Part shown: positions 6,934 through 13,409 of the stretch, piece by piece
Numbering within the stretch: position 1 is the stretch's first letter
Layout: each line of letters begins with the position of its first letter
The notes under the pieces: generated by a model
What the model was told of the DNA's origin: nothing
Database searches by the model: none
Seen by the model: only the letters and a program-made list of their open reading frames with translations
Translations under genes and position numbers: made by a program
Origin: Deltaproteobacteria bacterium UBA5329
GTDB taxonomy: Bacteria > Desulfobacterota > Syntrophorhabdia > Syntrophorhabdales > Syntrophorhabdaceae
Assembly (NCBI GenBank): GCA_002408185.1
Contig: DHQV01000006.1
Span: 1-17,871 of the forward strand
Reading direction: 5' to 3'
DNA: 17,871 nucleotides

Positions 6934-8016
6934 CTACTCAACCTCCACTATGCAATTCACAGTCCCATCTGCATTAACAACATATGAAGCAGAACCGGGA
7001 TCGACCCTCCACTCTCCGTCAACCAAGAATTTGTATACGTGCCGACCGGGTGGCAATTCAACATCTATCAACCATAAGCCATCCTCGTCTCGACTCAGAA
7101 CATGGGCAGATGTGCTCCATCCGTTGAAGTCTCCCGCCACGGAAACCAGTCGGGCGTCGGGCGCATCGAGGCTAAACTGAACCCACCCGGTCGTTGAATT
7201 ACCGAATTTTTCTGGATGACCTTTTGACTTTACCTCTGCGAGATTGCACCGGGTCCACCTATACTTATCTACAAATCTATGGGCAACACTCATTTCATCC
7301 ATAGTCAAAGAACCAGGAATGAATTCTATTCCCAGTGCTTCTGCAAAACCTTCGACAATCGCCCTGGCGATCTCCTCCGGGCCTACTTTTCGTTTCAAGA
7401 TATCCTCAAGGCAGGTAATTTTTCCGTCCAGAGCTTCTCTGTGCCTGGCTCCCGAGCTTTCAAATATGCAACCGAGCGTCTCCAATTGGGGACAAAGCAG
7501 TATAGAACCGTGCTGCAGAAGCGTTGGCCCCACTCTCTTCTGCGCGCTGCCGACAAATTTTCTCCGTTTGTACACAATATCCGCACCCGTAGAGACGGCA
7601 AAACAAGCATCTGGACCGCCCCTGGCTGATCGTTCCGAGCCCAGATCCCCATCTATACCCAGTCTCCGGAAACCGGCAAGGAGCCCCTGGCAAAAATATC
7701 GATACGATGCGGAAACCCCCGCCGGTATCTCATCTGTGCCTGAAATAATGCTGTAAGTAAGATCTCCGAAATGAAGCACTGCACGACCCCCCGTCATCCT
7801 TCGCACGGGGATGATTCCCAGATGTTCCAGCTCTTCAAAGTTTATTCGGCTGATCTTCTGGAAATAGCCAAGAGACAGCGCTGGCGGCGACCACGTATAG
7901 AGCCTCAGTACGGGAAGGCTTTCTTCATTGAATGTCCGCAAAATCGCCTCGTCGGCCGCCATGTTCCATGCGGGACCTCCCGGGCCATCTTCAATGAGCC
8001 GCCATTGTCGGGTCAT
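6934..8016 (-). CDS. lipM: LipM-type octanoyl/lipoyl transferase fused to CBM48-like domain
   Basis: A member of the biotin/lipoate protein ligase fold, predicted to move an octanoyl (or lipoyl) group onto a carrier lysine. Residues 1 to about 255 carry the family motifs: GPGGPAWNMAADEAIL, RRMTGGRAVLH (72-82), a Cys in DACF (C138) at the position of the LipM nucleophile, and K153 in RKFVGSAQKR. GGRAVLH and the Cys favour LipM over ATP-dependent LplA, though ligase activity cannot be excluded. Residues about 277-360 are a separate early-set domain like CBM48/AMPK-beta (VAGDFNGW, HVYKFLVDGEWRVDP), which is unusual in this family. The ATG at 8016 overlaps the lipA stop by four bases. Its natural target is probably the GcvH-like protein of the same operon. 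Confidence 0.85.
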   Translation of the reverse strand: MTRQWRLIEDGPGGPAWNMAADEAILRTFNEESLPVLRLYTWSPPALSLGYFQKISRINFEELEHLGIIPVRRMTGGRAVLHFGDLTYSIISGTDEIPAGVSASYRYFCQGLLAGFRRLGIDGDLGSERSARGGPDACFAVSTGADIVYKRRKFVGSAQKRVGPTLLQHGSILLCPQLETLGCIFESSGARHREALDGKITCLEDILKRKVGPEEIARAIVEGFAEALGIEFIPGSLTMDEMSVAHRFVDKYRWTRCNLAEVKSKGHPEKFGNSTTGWVQFSLDAPDARLVSVAGDFNGWSTSAHVLSRDEDGLWLIDVELPPGRHVYKFLVDGEWRVDPGSASYVVNADGTVNCIVEVE

Positions 8017-8933
8017 GTCTTTACCGACCGAAGATTCGTACCGGCGTGATAAGAACTGCGCACAAGGGGTCCGGCCATCACATGATCAAATCCTAACTGC
8101 AGGCCCACTTTTTCAAAATCCGCAAACTCTTCCAGAGACACATACCGTACAACCTGATGGTGATACAGGGAGGGTGCAAGATACTGTCCGATGGTAAGCA
8201 TATTGACACCGGCTTCCCGCAAATCTTGCATCAGCGCATAAATCTCCGAGTTATCCTCGCCGAGACCTACCATAAATCCGCTCTTTACAAGCATTCCTTC
8301 TTTAGCCATGTCCCGTGCGCGAGAAAGCAGCCGCAGTGAGCGATAATAATCCGCGGCCGAACGCACAGCGGGATAAAGCCGGTGAACTGTCTCGATGTTA
8401 TGGCCCACTATGTCTGGTGCTGCATCAAGTACTATCTTCAAGGCCGAAAGCGAACCTTGAAAATCCGGTATGAGGACCTCGGTAGATACCGTCGGCGTCA
8501 AGGTTCGGAGTTCCCGCAGGACGGCCGCGTACTGGCCTGCACCGCCATCCGGCAGATCGTCCCGGGTAACGGAGGTGATCACCACGTGGGACAGACCCAT
8601 TTGCCGCACCGCTTCTTTGACCCGCACCGGTTCCTGGTGATCAACATCCTCCGGTATGCCGGTATCTACCGCACAAAATGTGCAGTTCCGGATACACCTG
8701 GAGCCGAGGATCATAAACGTGGCTGCTCCAAGGGAAAAACAGTGCGTTTTGTTCGGGCACCGAGCGCCGTCACAGACTGTTTTAAGATGGTGATCAAGCA
8801 GCACGCTTCGCGTTGTTTGACCCACGGGAGACTGTCTTTGCAGCCTTGCCTGCCTGACCAATATCATCAGCCATTCCGGGGCTCTTAACGGATATTCGCC
8901 ATCTGTTCTGGACACGTGCATCGATCGTTTCAT
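8013..8933 (-). CDS. lipA: Lipoyl synthase
   Basis: Radical SAM enzyme of 306 residues that inserts two sulfurs into a protein-bound octanoyl chain to make lipoyl. Both iron-sulfur sites are visible: the auxiliary cluster motif C54-x4-C59-x5-C65 (VCDGARCPNKTHC), whose cluster is the sulfur donor, and the radical SAM motif C80-x3-C84-x2-C87 (CIRNCTFC). The C-terminal RSSYHA (292-297) supplies the serine ligand of the auxiliary cluster. GAATFMILG replaces the common GTATFMI. Length and motif order are normal. It lies 17 bases after lpd and overlaps lipM, so the last two genes form a lipoyl assembly pair. Confidence 0.95.
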   Translation of the reverse strand: MKRSMHVSRTDGEYPLRAPEWLMILVRQARLQRQSPVGQTTRSVLLDHHLKTVCDGARCPNKTHCFSLGAATFMILGSRCIRNCTFCAVDTGIPEDVDHQEPVRVKEAVRQMGLSHVVITSVTRDDLPDGGAGQYAAVLRELRTLTPTVSTEVLIPDFQGSLSALKIVLDAAPDIVGHNIETVHRLYPAVRSAADYYRSLRLLSRARDMAKEGMLVKSGFMVGLGEDNSEIYALMQDLREAGVNMLTIGQYLAPSLYHHQVVRYVSLEEFADFEKVGLQLGFDHVMAGPLVRSSYHAGTNLRSVKT

Positions 8934-8950
8934 GAATCTTGTCCTACGGC

Positions 8951-10345
8951 TTAGATCTCCCTAGGTTCGGGCATAATATGAATCGCCCTGCCGCATGCCG
9001 CCTGCGCCACTTCGAGGACGGCCTCCGAAAGGCTTGGGTGGGTGTGTACGGTATCGACAATACCCTGAACAGGAATATTATTCTTCATCGCGAGAGCGAC
9101 CTCGGCCACAAGGTCCGCCGCATGTTCGCCGATCACTTGGCCGCCGAGAAGCTTTCCGCTTCCTTTCTCAACAATTAGCTTCACCTGGCCCTCCCAGTTA
9201 CCCATCGCCTGTGCCATTCCAAGCGACTTCAAAGGGAAGATATAACACTCGGCGTCATGCGATACTCGGGCTTCCTCTTCCGACATTCCCACGGCCCCAT
9301 ACTCGGGGCTACTGAATATGCACCGGGGAATAACGCGGTAATCCATAACGGAGTCCCGCGCCGCGGCATTCTCTGCGGCAACAATCCCTTCGGCGAAAGC
9401 GACGTGCGCAAGCCACCATCCTCCCTTGACGTCGCCGGCTGCATAGACGCCCGGTACCTGTGTCTCCATGCGGGCATTCACCTTCAATGGACCTTTTGGA
9501 TCTATTCCAATTTCCTCGAGGCCAATATCTTCGACGTTGGGAATCCTTCCCGTTGCGACGAGCACCGCCTCTGCAGATAAAGTTCCTCCATCAGAGAGCT
9601 CAACGCGCACCGCCGTGCCGGTTTCCACAGCCCTGACTGTTGCCCCGGTCACAATTTGGAGCTTTCTTCGCTTGAGCATTCTGGTCAGGTACGTAACCAT
9701 TTCCGCATCTTCCCGCGGCAATATGTGCGGCTCCATCTCAACAAGGGTTATCTTGCTTCCGAGGCCCGCAAGTATGGATGCAATTTCTACCCCTACCGCG
9801 CCACCTCCTATTACAATCAGAGACGCGGGGACAGATTCAAGGCCAAGGATGTCATCGGTGCCAAGTACGCCGGGGATCCCGGGATGGAATGGCTCGGGAT
9901 AGAACGGACGAGATCCTGTGGCAATGACGATCTTTGGTGCCTGCAGCAACCTTTCGCCATCGGGCGATTCGGCCAGAACCTCCGATGGCGCAATGAAGCG
10001 TCCACGGCCTTCAATCAAGGCGACACCATTTGCGCGAAAGAGTTGCGCTATCCCGTTCCTCAACAATCCTACTATCTTATCCTTGCGTTCAACTATGGCC
10101 TTCATGTCGAACCCGACCTCAGACGTTATAAGTCCGTATTCCCGGGCCCTGTGCATATGCCCGAGGACATCGACTGAAGCCCTAATCGTTTTCGTCGGGA
10201 TGCAACCCCGGTTGAGACAAACCCCGCCGAGGTCGCGTGATTCGATAACCGCCGCACGAAGGCCGAGCTGAGAGGCCCGGATGGCTCCCTGGTAGCCCGC
10301 GGGGCCGCCACCCAAGAATATCAGATCAAACGAGTTCTCTGACAT
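8951..10345 (-). CDS. lpdA: Dihydrolipoyl dehydrogenase
   Basis: FAD-dependent pyridine nucleotide-disulfide oxidoreductase of 464 residues that re-oxidises dihydrolipoyl groups with NAD. It has an N-terminal FAD site (LGGGPAGYQGA), the redox disulfide C43-x4-C48 (GGVCLNRGCIPTK), a central NAD site (VIGGGAVGVEIASILAGLG) and the C-terminal catalytic pair H436-x4-E441 (HPSLSE) contributed across the dimer. All key residues are present. The ATG at 10345 has an AAGGAG site six bases upstream on the minus strand. No 2-oxoacid dehydrogenase or glycine-cleavage P/T gene is nearby, so its substrate here is most likely the GcvH-like carrier encoded upstream. Confidence 0.95.
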   Translation of the reverse strand: MSENSFDLIFLGGGPAGYQGAIRASQLGLRAAVIESRDLGGVCLNRGCIPTKTIRASVDVLGHMHRAREYGLITSEVGFDMKAIVERKDKIVGLLRNGIAQLFRANGVALIEGRGRFIAPSEVLAESPDGERLLQAPKIVIATGSRPFYPEPFHPGIPGVLGTDDILGLESVPASLIVIGGGAVGVEIASILAGLGSKITLVEMEPHILPREDAEMVTYLTRMLKRRKLQIVTGATVRAVETGTAVRVELSDGGTLSAEAVLVATGRIPNVEDIGLEEIGIDPKGPLKVNARMETQVPGVYAAGDVKGGWWLAHVAFAEGIVAAENAAARDSVMDYRVIPRCIFSSPEYGAVGMSEEEARVSHDAECYIFPLKSLGMAQAMGNWEGQVKLIVEKGSGKLLGGQVIGEHAADLVAEVALAMKNNIPVQGIVDTVHTHPSLSEAVLEVAQAACGRAIHIMPEPREI

Positions 10346-10354
10346 GCATCTCCT

Positions 10355-10780
10355 TTACCGTATTATCGTGACCTCTGGTTCGATAACGATTTCGCTTTTT
10401 AAGGATTGGGCAATGGTGGAGTACTTGTAAGCCATCTCCAGCGCACGCAGCACAACTGCCTCTCGTGCGCCCCGTACTGTAACGCGCGGCTTAAGCACGA
10501 TTGTTTTAAACCACGATGTCTTGTCGATATGCTCCTCGACCTCTCCGACCGCGGTGCATTCGAAAGAAACCAGATCGAGGCGGAAGCGCTCCGCTGCCCA
10601 GACAACCATCATGTGAACGCAGGTATTGACTGACATCATGTAAGCATCTTCGGGGGTCATCCGGTCTGGATAGCCATGCAGGGACGGGGGTGCGCAAAAA
10701 TCCATTTCCGTTCCGTTCTCACAGTATGTATAACCTTTTCGATCGCCTTTCCATACCACTCTATTCGTATAGCGTGCCAT
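10355..10780 (-). CDS. OsmC-like protein, one conserved Cys missing
   Basis: A 141-residue OsmC/Ohr-fold protein. The fold is recognised from MTPEDAYMMSVNTCVHMMVVW, where C54 takes the place of the reactive Cys, and from the C-terminal ALEMAYKYSTIAQSLKSE. In thiol-peroxidase members a second Cys sits in that last block (A-x-x-x-C-x-I-x-x-S-L); here S121 stands there. It therefore cannot form the usual intramolecular disulfide and may be resolved by an external thiol such as dihydrolipoyl, or bind acyl or sulfur adducts instead. Other Cys residues (C20, C29, C75) are outside the standard positions. It lies 9 bases from each neighbour in the operon. Confidence 0.85.
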   Translation of the reverse strand: MARYTNRVVWKGDRKGYTYCENGTEMDFCAPPSLHGYPDRMTPEDAYMMSVNTCVHMMVVWAAERFRLDLVSFECTAVGEVEEHIDKTSWFKTIVLKPRVTVRGAREAVVLRALEMAYKYSTIAQSLKSEIVIEPEVTIIR

Positions 10781-10789
10781 AGTGGTCTC

Positions 10790-11209
10790 CTATACCTTGC
10801 CTTCTTGAATCTCGTCGACTCGTTTGGCTATCTCTTCCGCCACGGCATCAACGGCCTGCTGGTCTTTTTCGGTGAGCCGTCTTCGCGAAGACGGTGTCTT
10901 GATCCCGCATTTTTTGAGCACATCACTTACGACTATGGAATGGACCGGTTTACCACTTAATCGCTCAGTGCTTTTCTGGCTGCATCGTTTATCGCAGCCA
11001 TCTACCGTAATAGTCGGGAATACTGTGGCAAAATTTCTTTCTTCAGTCCCCCCCGCAGTGAACAGAGGTAAGCATATGGTTACGGTCCTTCCGGACCTGA
11101 GTTCATCAAGCACCTTGCGGCTGGCGAAACGCGTGATTGTCCCCTCGCATATCTCCTCGCCATTACAGGGGATAATTCCTACCTTTTTGAGGCCTAATTG
11201 AATCAGCAT
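10790..11209 (-). CDS. DGC-domain putative zinc-binding protein, copy 2
   Basis: A 139-residue protein with the TVDGCDKRC motif (D70-G71-C72, C76) that names the DGC family, plus upstream C15 (IIPCNG) and C46 (TICLP). The four-Cys pattern is thought to bind metal in this family; no enzyme activity is established. It also has C21 and C101. Its start codon lies inside the end of the preceding DGC gene (7-base overlap), so the two are translationally coupled. The two proteins share the motif layout but little else, so they are old paralogues and may form a heteromer (inference). Confidence 0.85.
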   Translation of the reverse strand: MLIQLGLKKVGIIPCNGEEICEGTITRFASRKVLDELRSGRTVTICLPLFTAGGTEERNFATVFPTITVDGCDKRCSQKSTERLSGKPVHSIVVSDVLKKCGIKTPSSRRRLTEKDQQAVDAVAEEIAKRVDEIQEGKV

Positions 11210-11610
11210 TTATTTTCCTCCTCTGACAGACGATCGATTTCGGACACGACCCGCTCCGCCAGGATGTGGGCCAGCTGAAACCCGGCATCTCCAAGTTCAA
11301 GAATCCCAGCAGGCTTCAAATCGCGATGGTCCTTGAAAACCTCGATGACCCTGAAAGAGGAATTTGCCTGCTCACCAATTGATTCCACTATCTTCTTTGC
11401 GCAGTCCCTGGCACACCCGTCCACGGTAATGATCAGACCGTTCTTCAAGGAATCCTTGAGTTCGTGGTCTTCGATCATAAGCCGTCCAAGGCAGACCGTA
11501 TCCGATATATCCGGACGATTATCGACCGCCTCATATACCGCCTGCCGGCCAATTTCCCCGTAGGCTTTTCCTATACCACTACACGGAAGTATCATGATCT
11601 TTGTTTTCAT
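11203..11610 (-). CDS. DGC-domain putative zinc-binding protein, copy 1
   Basis: A 135-residue protein with TVDGCARDC (D64-G65-C66, C70), C10 in ILPCSGIG and C40 in DTVCLGRL, the four-Cys layout of the DGC family. It ends in a Cys (C135). It is probably cytoplasmic, with no signal or membrane segment. The ATG at 11610 has a GGAGGAA ribosome binding site. It lies 16 bases after the GcvH-like gene, so the carrier and the two DGC proteins are adjacent. The function is unknown; placement suggests a sulfur- or metal-handling partner of the lipoyl carrier. Confidence 0.87.
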   Translation of the reverse strand: MKTKIMILPCSGIGKAYGEIGRQAVYEAVDNRPDISDTVCLGRLMIEDHELKDSLKNGLIITVDGCARDCAKKIVESIGEQANSSFRVIEVFKDHRDLKPAGILELGDAGFQLAHILAERVVSEIDRLSEEENKC

Positions 11611-11626
11611 ATTTCCTCCAGGAGGA

Positions 11627-12079
11627 TCATTTCTTTGAAAGCTCCTGATCGATCTTCTGTTTCATGACCGGGACGTATGCCTCGGCATTCATAAGTCCAG
11701 CACTCTCAGTTTCCCAGTCATCGGGTACCATTCTAAAAAGCCAGCCTGCCCCAAATGGATCGGAGTTGAGCAATTGAGGTTCGTTATAGAGGGATGAATT
11801 TATCTCTGTCACATCCCCCGAAACGGGCGATAGGAGAGTTACCGTCGTCTTAATGGTTTCCATAATGCCTGCCGCATCCTTTTGGGATAAATGGCTGCCC
11901 ACCTCGGGAAGTTCCACGAATGCCACATCTCCGGATGTTTTTTGGAGGAAATCCGTAATACCTACAACAACCCCTTTTTGTTCACGCCTCACCCAGCATT
12001 CGTCCTTGTGATAAAGGCATTCGCTATCGGCCTTGAAGACAAATTTGTCATAGACAACTTCAATGAATTTGTCGCTCAT
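11627..12079 (-). CDS. GcvH-like lipoyl carrier protein
   Basis: A 150-residue protein of the glycine cleavage H fold, carrying a swinging lipoyl arm. It aligns through ECWVRREQKGVVVGITDFLQ, SGDVAFVELPEVGS and SPVSGDVTEINSSL. The lipoyl-acceptor lysine is K77 (METIKTT, where GcvH has ESVKA). Downstream GAGWLF matches the GWL block. No gcvT or gcvP is present, and the N-terminal part carries two extra Cys (C21, C28). The ATG at 12079 has a strong AGGAGGAGG site and overlaps the end of arsR by 20 bases. Like LbpA of the sHdr sulfur-oxidation system, it is probably a dedicated carrier for another pathway, with its own LipM, LipA and Lpd downstream. Confidence 0.88.
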   Translation of the reverse strand: MSDKFIEVVYDKFVFKADSECLYHKDECWVRREQKGVVVGITDFLQKTSGDVAFVELPEVGSHLSQKDAAGIMETIKTTVTLLSPVSGDVTEINSSLYNEPQLLNSDPFGAGWLFRMVPDDWETESAGLMNAEAYVPVMKQKIDQELSKK

Positions 12080-12464
12080 TAAATCCTCCTCCTGGGGTAT
12101 TGTTCTTTACGGGTAACATCGGGTGGGATGAACCGCATAGTTTCCTTCTCTTGACGTCTTCCATTTTCTTAATATCTTCCTGGAATACAGGAATGGTATC
12201 AGTATGCTCCGCAAGAGAACGAATATGAGCTACCGCAATCTCATCAAGCGGATCGTTTAGAGAGTAATGCATCCAGACGCCAGCCCGTCGACTTTTGACG
12301 AGTCCCGAGTGTTTAAGATAGGCAAGATGTCGGGAAACCTTAGACTGTGCCTCGCCAAGTACTTCCATGTCACAGACACACAACTCTCCATGGGTCAGAA
12401 GCATGACAATCCTGAGCCTCATTTCTTCGGAAAATACCCTGTATGTTCGTAAAAGCTGGTCCAT
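12060..12464 (-). CDS. ArsR-family metalloregulator, first gene of the lipoyl operon
   Basis: Winged-helix repressor with RLRIVMLLTHGELCVCDMEV: the ELCVCD motif on the DNA-recognition helix (C29 and C31 from this start) is the As(III)/Sb(III)-type site of ArsR. The recognition helix is SKVSRHLAYLKHSGLV. A C-terminal extension after about residue 100 holds one further Cys. I choose ATG 12464 because family members begin here and because the upstream ATG at 12506 sits inside a probable -10 box; that start would give 148 residues. Neither start has a good ribosome binding site. Being first in the operon, it probably autoregulates the eight genes. Confidence 0.85.
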   Translation of the reverse strand: MDQLLRTYRVFSEEMRLRIVMLLTHGELCVCDMEVLGEAQSKVSRHLAYLKHSGLVKSRRAGVWMHYSLNDPLDEIAVAHIRSLAEHTDTIPVFQEDIKKMEDVKRRKLCGSSHPMLPVKNNTPGGGFNERQIH

Positions 12465-12503
12465 GGCAACCACAGTCGTTGTAGCCGTATATCCGTCTAA
12501 ACA

Positions 12504-12532
12504 CATATATCATAACGTCAACCCTCTTTCAA
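12504..12532 (-). promoter_or_regulatory. Probable sigma-70 promoter of the lipoyl operon
   Basis: On the minus strand TTGAAA (12527-12532) and TATATG (12504-12509) are separated by exactly 17 bases. Transcription would start near 12497, upstream of the ATG at 12464 but downstream of the ATG at 12506. The nine-base word ATGATATAT overlaps the -10 box here and recurs on the plus strand at 12643-12651. Confidence 0.45.
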
Positions 12533-12587
12533 TGAAAATTTAATCAAAAGGTAAATATATTCGGAGCTTCCAGGATCTACTTTTAAC

Positions 12588-12616
12588 TTGACATGTGGAC
12601 GGCTTTATCATATATT
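12588..12616 (+). promoter_or_regulatory. Near-consensus sigma-70 promoter of the padR-ATPase unit
   Basis: TTGACA (12588-12593) is a perfect -35 box, followed by a 17-base spacer and TATATT (12611-12616) as the -10 box. Transcription would start near 12623, inside the inverted repeat at 12617-12643. Confidence 0.7.
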
Positions 12617-12643
12617 TGATTATAGTTAGAGTCGATATAATCA
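12617..12643. promoter_or_regulatory. Inverted-repeat operator candidate
   Basis: TGATTATA and its exact reverse complement TATAATCA are separated by 11 bases. The repeat begins right after the -10 box and covers the expected transcription start, a classic repressor position. PadR, encoded immediately downstream, or either ArsR could bind it. Confidence 0.65.
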
Positions 12644-12668
12644 TGATATATATAAAGGGACCCTTTTC

Positions 12669-13061
12669 ATGGATCTGACAGATCTCAATTATTGGAAGTC
12701 ACTGGTGAACATAGGCCTTACAAAAGTCCTGATCCTTAAAGTGCTTTCTAAGGGCCCCAATCACGGCTATGGGATATTGAAAGAGTTGGAATCAATTACC
12801 GGTGGATGCTGCGTCCCGACCTTCGGTTCCATCTATCCAATTCTTAAGGAGCTCACAAAGCATGGCTATGCTGAGGTGTATGAGGATAAGCAGTTAAAGG
12901 GAGCGCAAAAAAGAAGGGTGTACGTCCTTACACCTCTGGGCGTAGAAGCCTGCAATGTGGCGCTCGAGGCATGGCGATCGACGATACCCTACATTTATAA
13001 AGCGATAGAGGACGACAATCTGGTCTTTATTGAAGACATTAGAACACGGCTATCAAAATAG
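12669..13061 (+). CDS. PadR-family regulator with vicinal Cys pair
   Basis: A 130-residue winged-helix regulator. The PadR core reads TKVLILKVLSKGPNHGYGIL (about 18-37), PTFGSIYPILKELTKHGYAE and RRVYVLTPLG. C47-C48 (GGCCVPTFG) sits right at the start of the recognition helix region, a good place for metalloid or thiol sensing; this role is inferred. The ATG at 12669 has an AAAGGGA site. It lies under the promoter and inverted repeat just upstream and is 20 bases from the next gene, so it probably represses its own operon until the ligand appears. Confidence 0.88.
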   Translation: MDLTDLNYWKSLVNIGLTKVLILKVLSKGPNHGYGILKELESITGGCCVPTFGSIYPILKELTKHGYAEVYEDKQLKGAQKRRVYVLTPLGVEACNVALEAWRSTIPYIYKAIEDDNLVFIEDIRTRLSK

Positions 13062-13081
13062 ATCGAGATAACGAGGTCAAA

Positions 13082-13363
13082 ATGACAATCTCCGAAAAGG
13101 CTCTCTTGATGGTAAATGATGTATTCGGCCGGCCCCGCGCGCTCAGGTTGTGCCTTCAATCAATGTGAGGCGGATATAACCTCGGATTGGCTCTGGAATG
13201 GCCGCGACCCAACGACGCTGTTTTTGAATATGATGGAATCATATTTTCCATCGACAAAGATTTGCTGGAGCGGGCAAATCCCGTCCATATTGATTTTGTC
13301 GAATCAGATGAGGGTGTCGGGTTTAAGATAGACTCGAGCCTTCCCGTCCCCCGATGCGGTTAG
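13082..13363 (+). CDS. HesB/IscA-like protein with in-frame TGA (probable selenocysteine)
   Basis: The frame starts at ATG 13082 (GAGG site at 13073-13076) and stays in one register to TAG 13361, interrupted only by TGA at 13166-13168 (residue 29). Before it the sequence reads LRLCLQSM; after it GGYNLGLALEW, then DAVFEYDGIIFSIDKDLL, VHIDFVESDEGVGF and KIDSSLP. This is the A-type Fe-S carrier/HesB pattern, and the TGA falls exactly at the first conserved Cys. HesB-like selenoproteins are known, so Sec29 is the best reading of a 93-residue product. The C-terminus is short (RCG), and the usual Cys-rich tail is not seen. The alternative is a pseudogene with a Cys-to-stop mutation. It sits in the metal operon between padR and the ATPase. 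Confidence 0.72.
13183..13204 (+). promoter_or_regulatory. Possible bacterial SECIS hairpin of the HesB-like gene
   Basis: CGG-AUU, loop GGCUCUGG, AAU-(GG bulge)-CCG begins 14 bases after the TGA, with the loop at +21 to +28. The spacing and GG-containing loop resemble the E. coli fdhF element, but the stem is short and bulged. Confidence 0.35.
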
Positions 13364-13409
13364 TGCGCTCGCGAAGCTCTTTTTGTTGCTGTAACATGGA
13401 GGATCACAT

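Noticed and set aside
8382..8888. Long plus-strand open frame (168 codons) opposite lipA
   Set aside because: Antisense shadow of a strongly supported lipoyl synthase; it has no recognisable motif.
12636..12651. ATCATGAT palindrome as a separate operator
   Set aside because: Only 8 bp with non-matching flanks; the 8-11-8 repeat at 12617-12643 is the better candidate.
13116..13331. Open frame of 71 codons between padR and the ATPase
   Set aside because: Wrong frame; the HesB-like frame starting at 13082 with the in-frame TGA explains this stretch far better.
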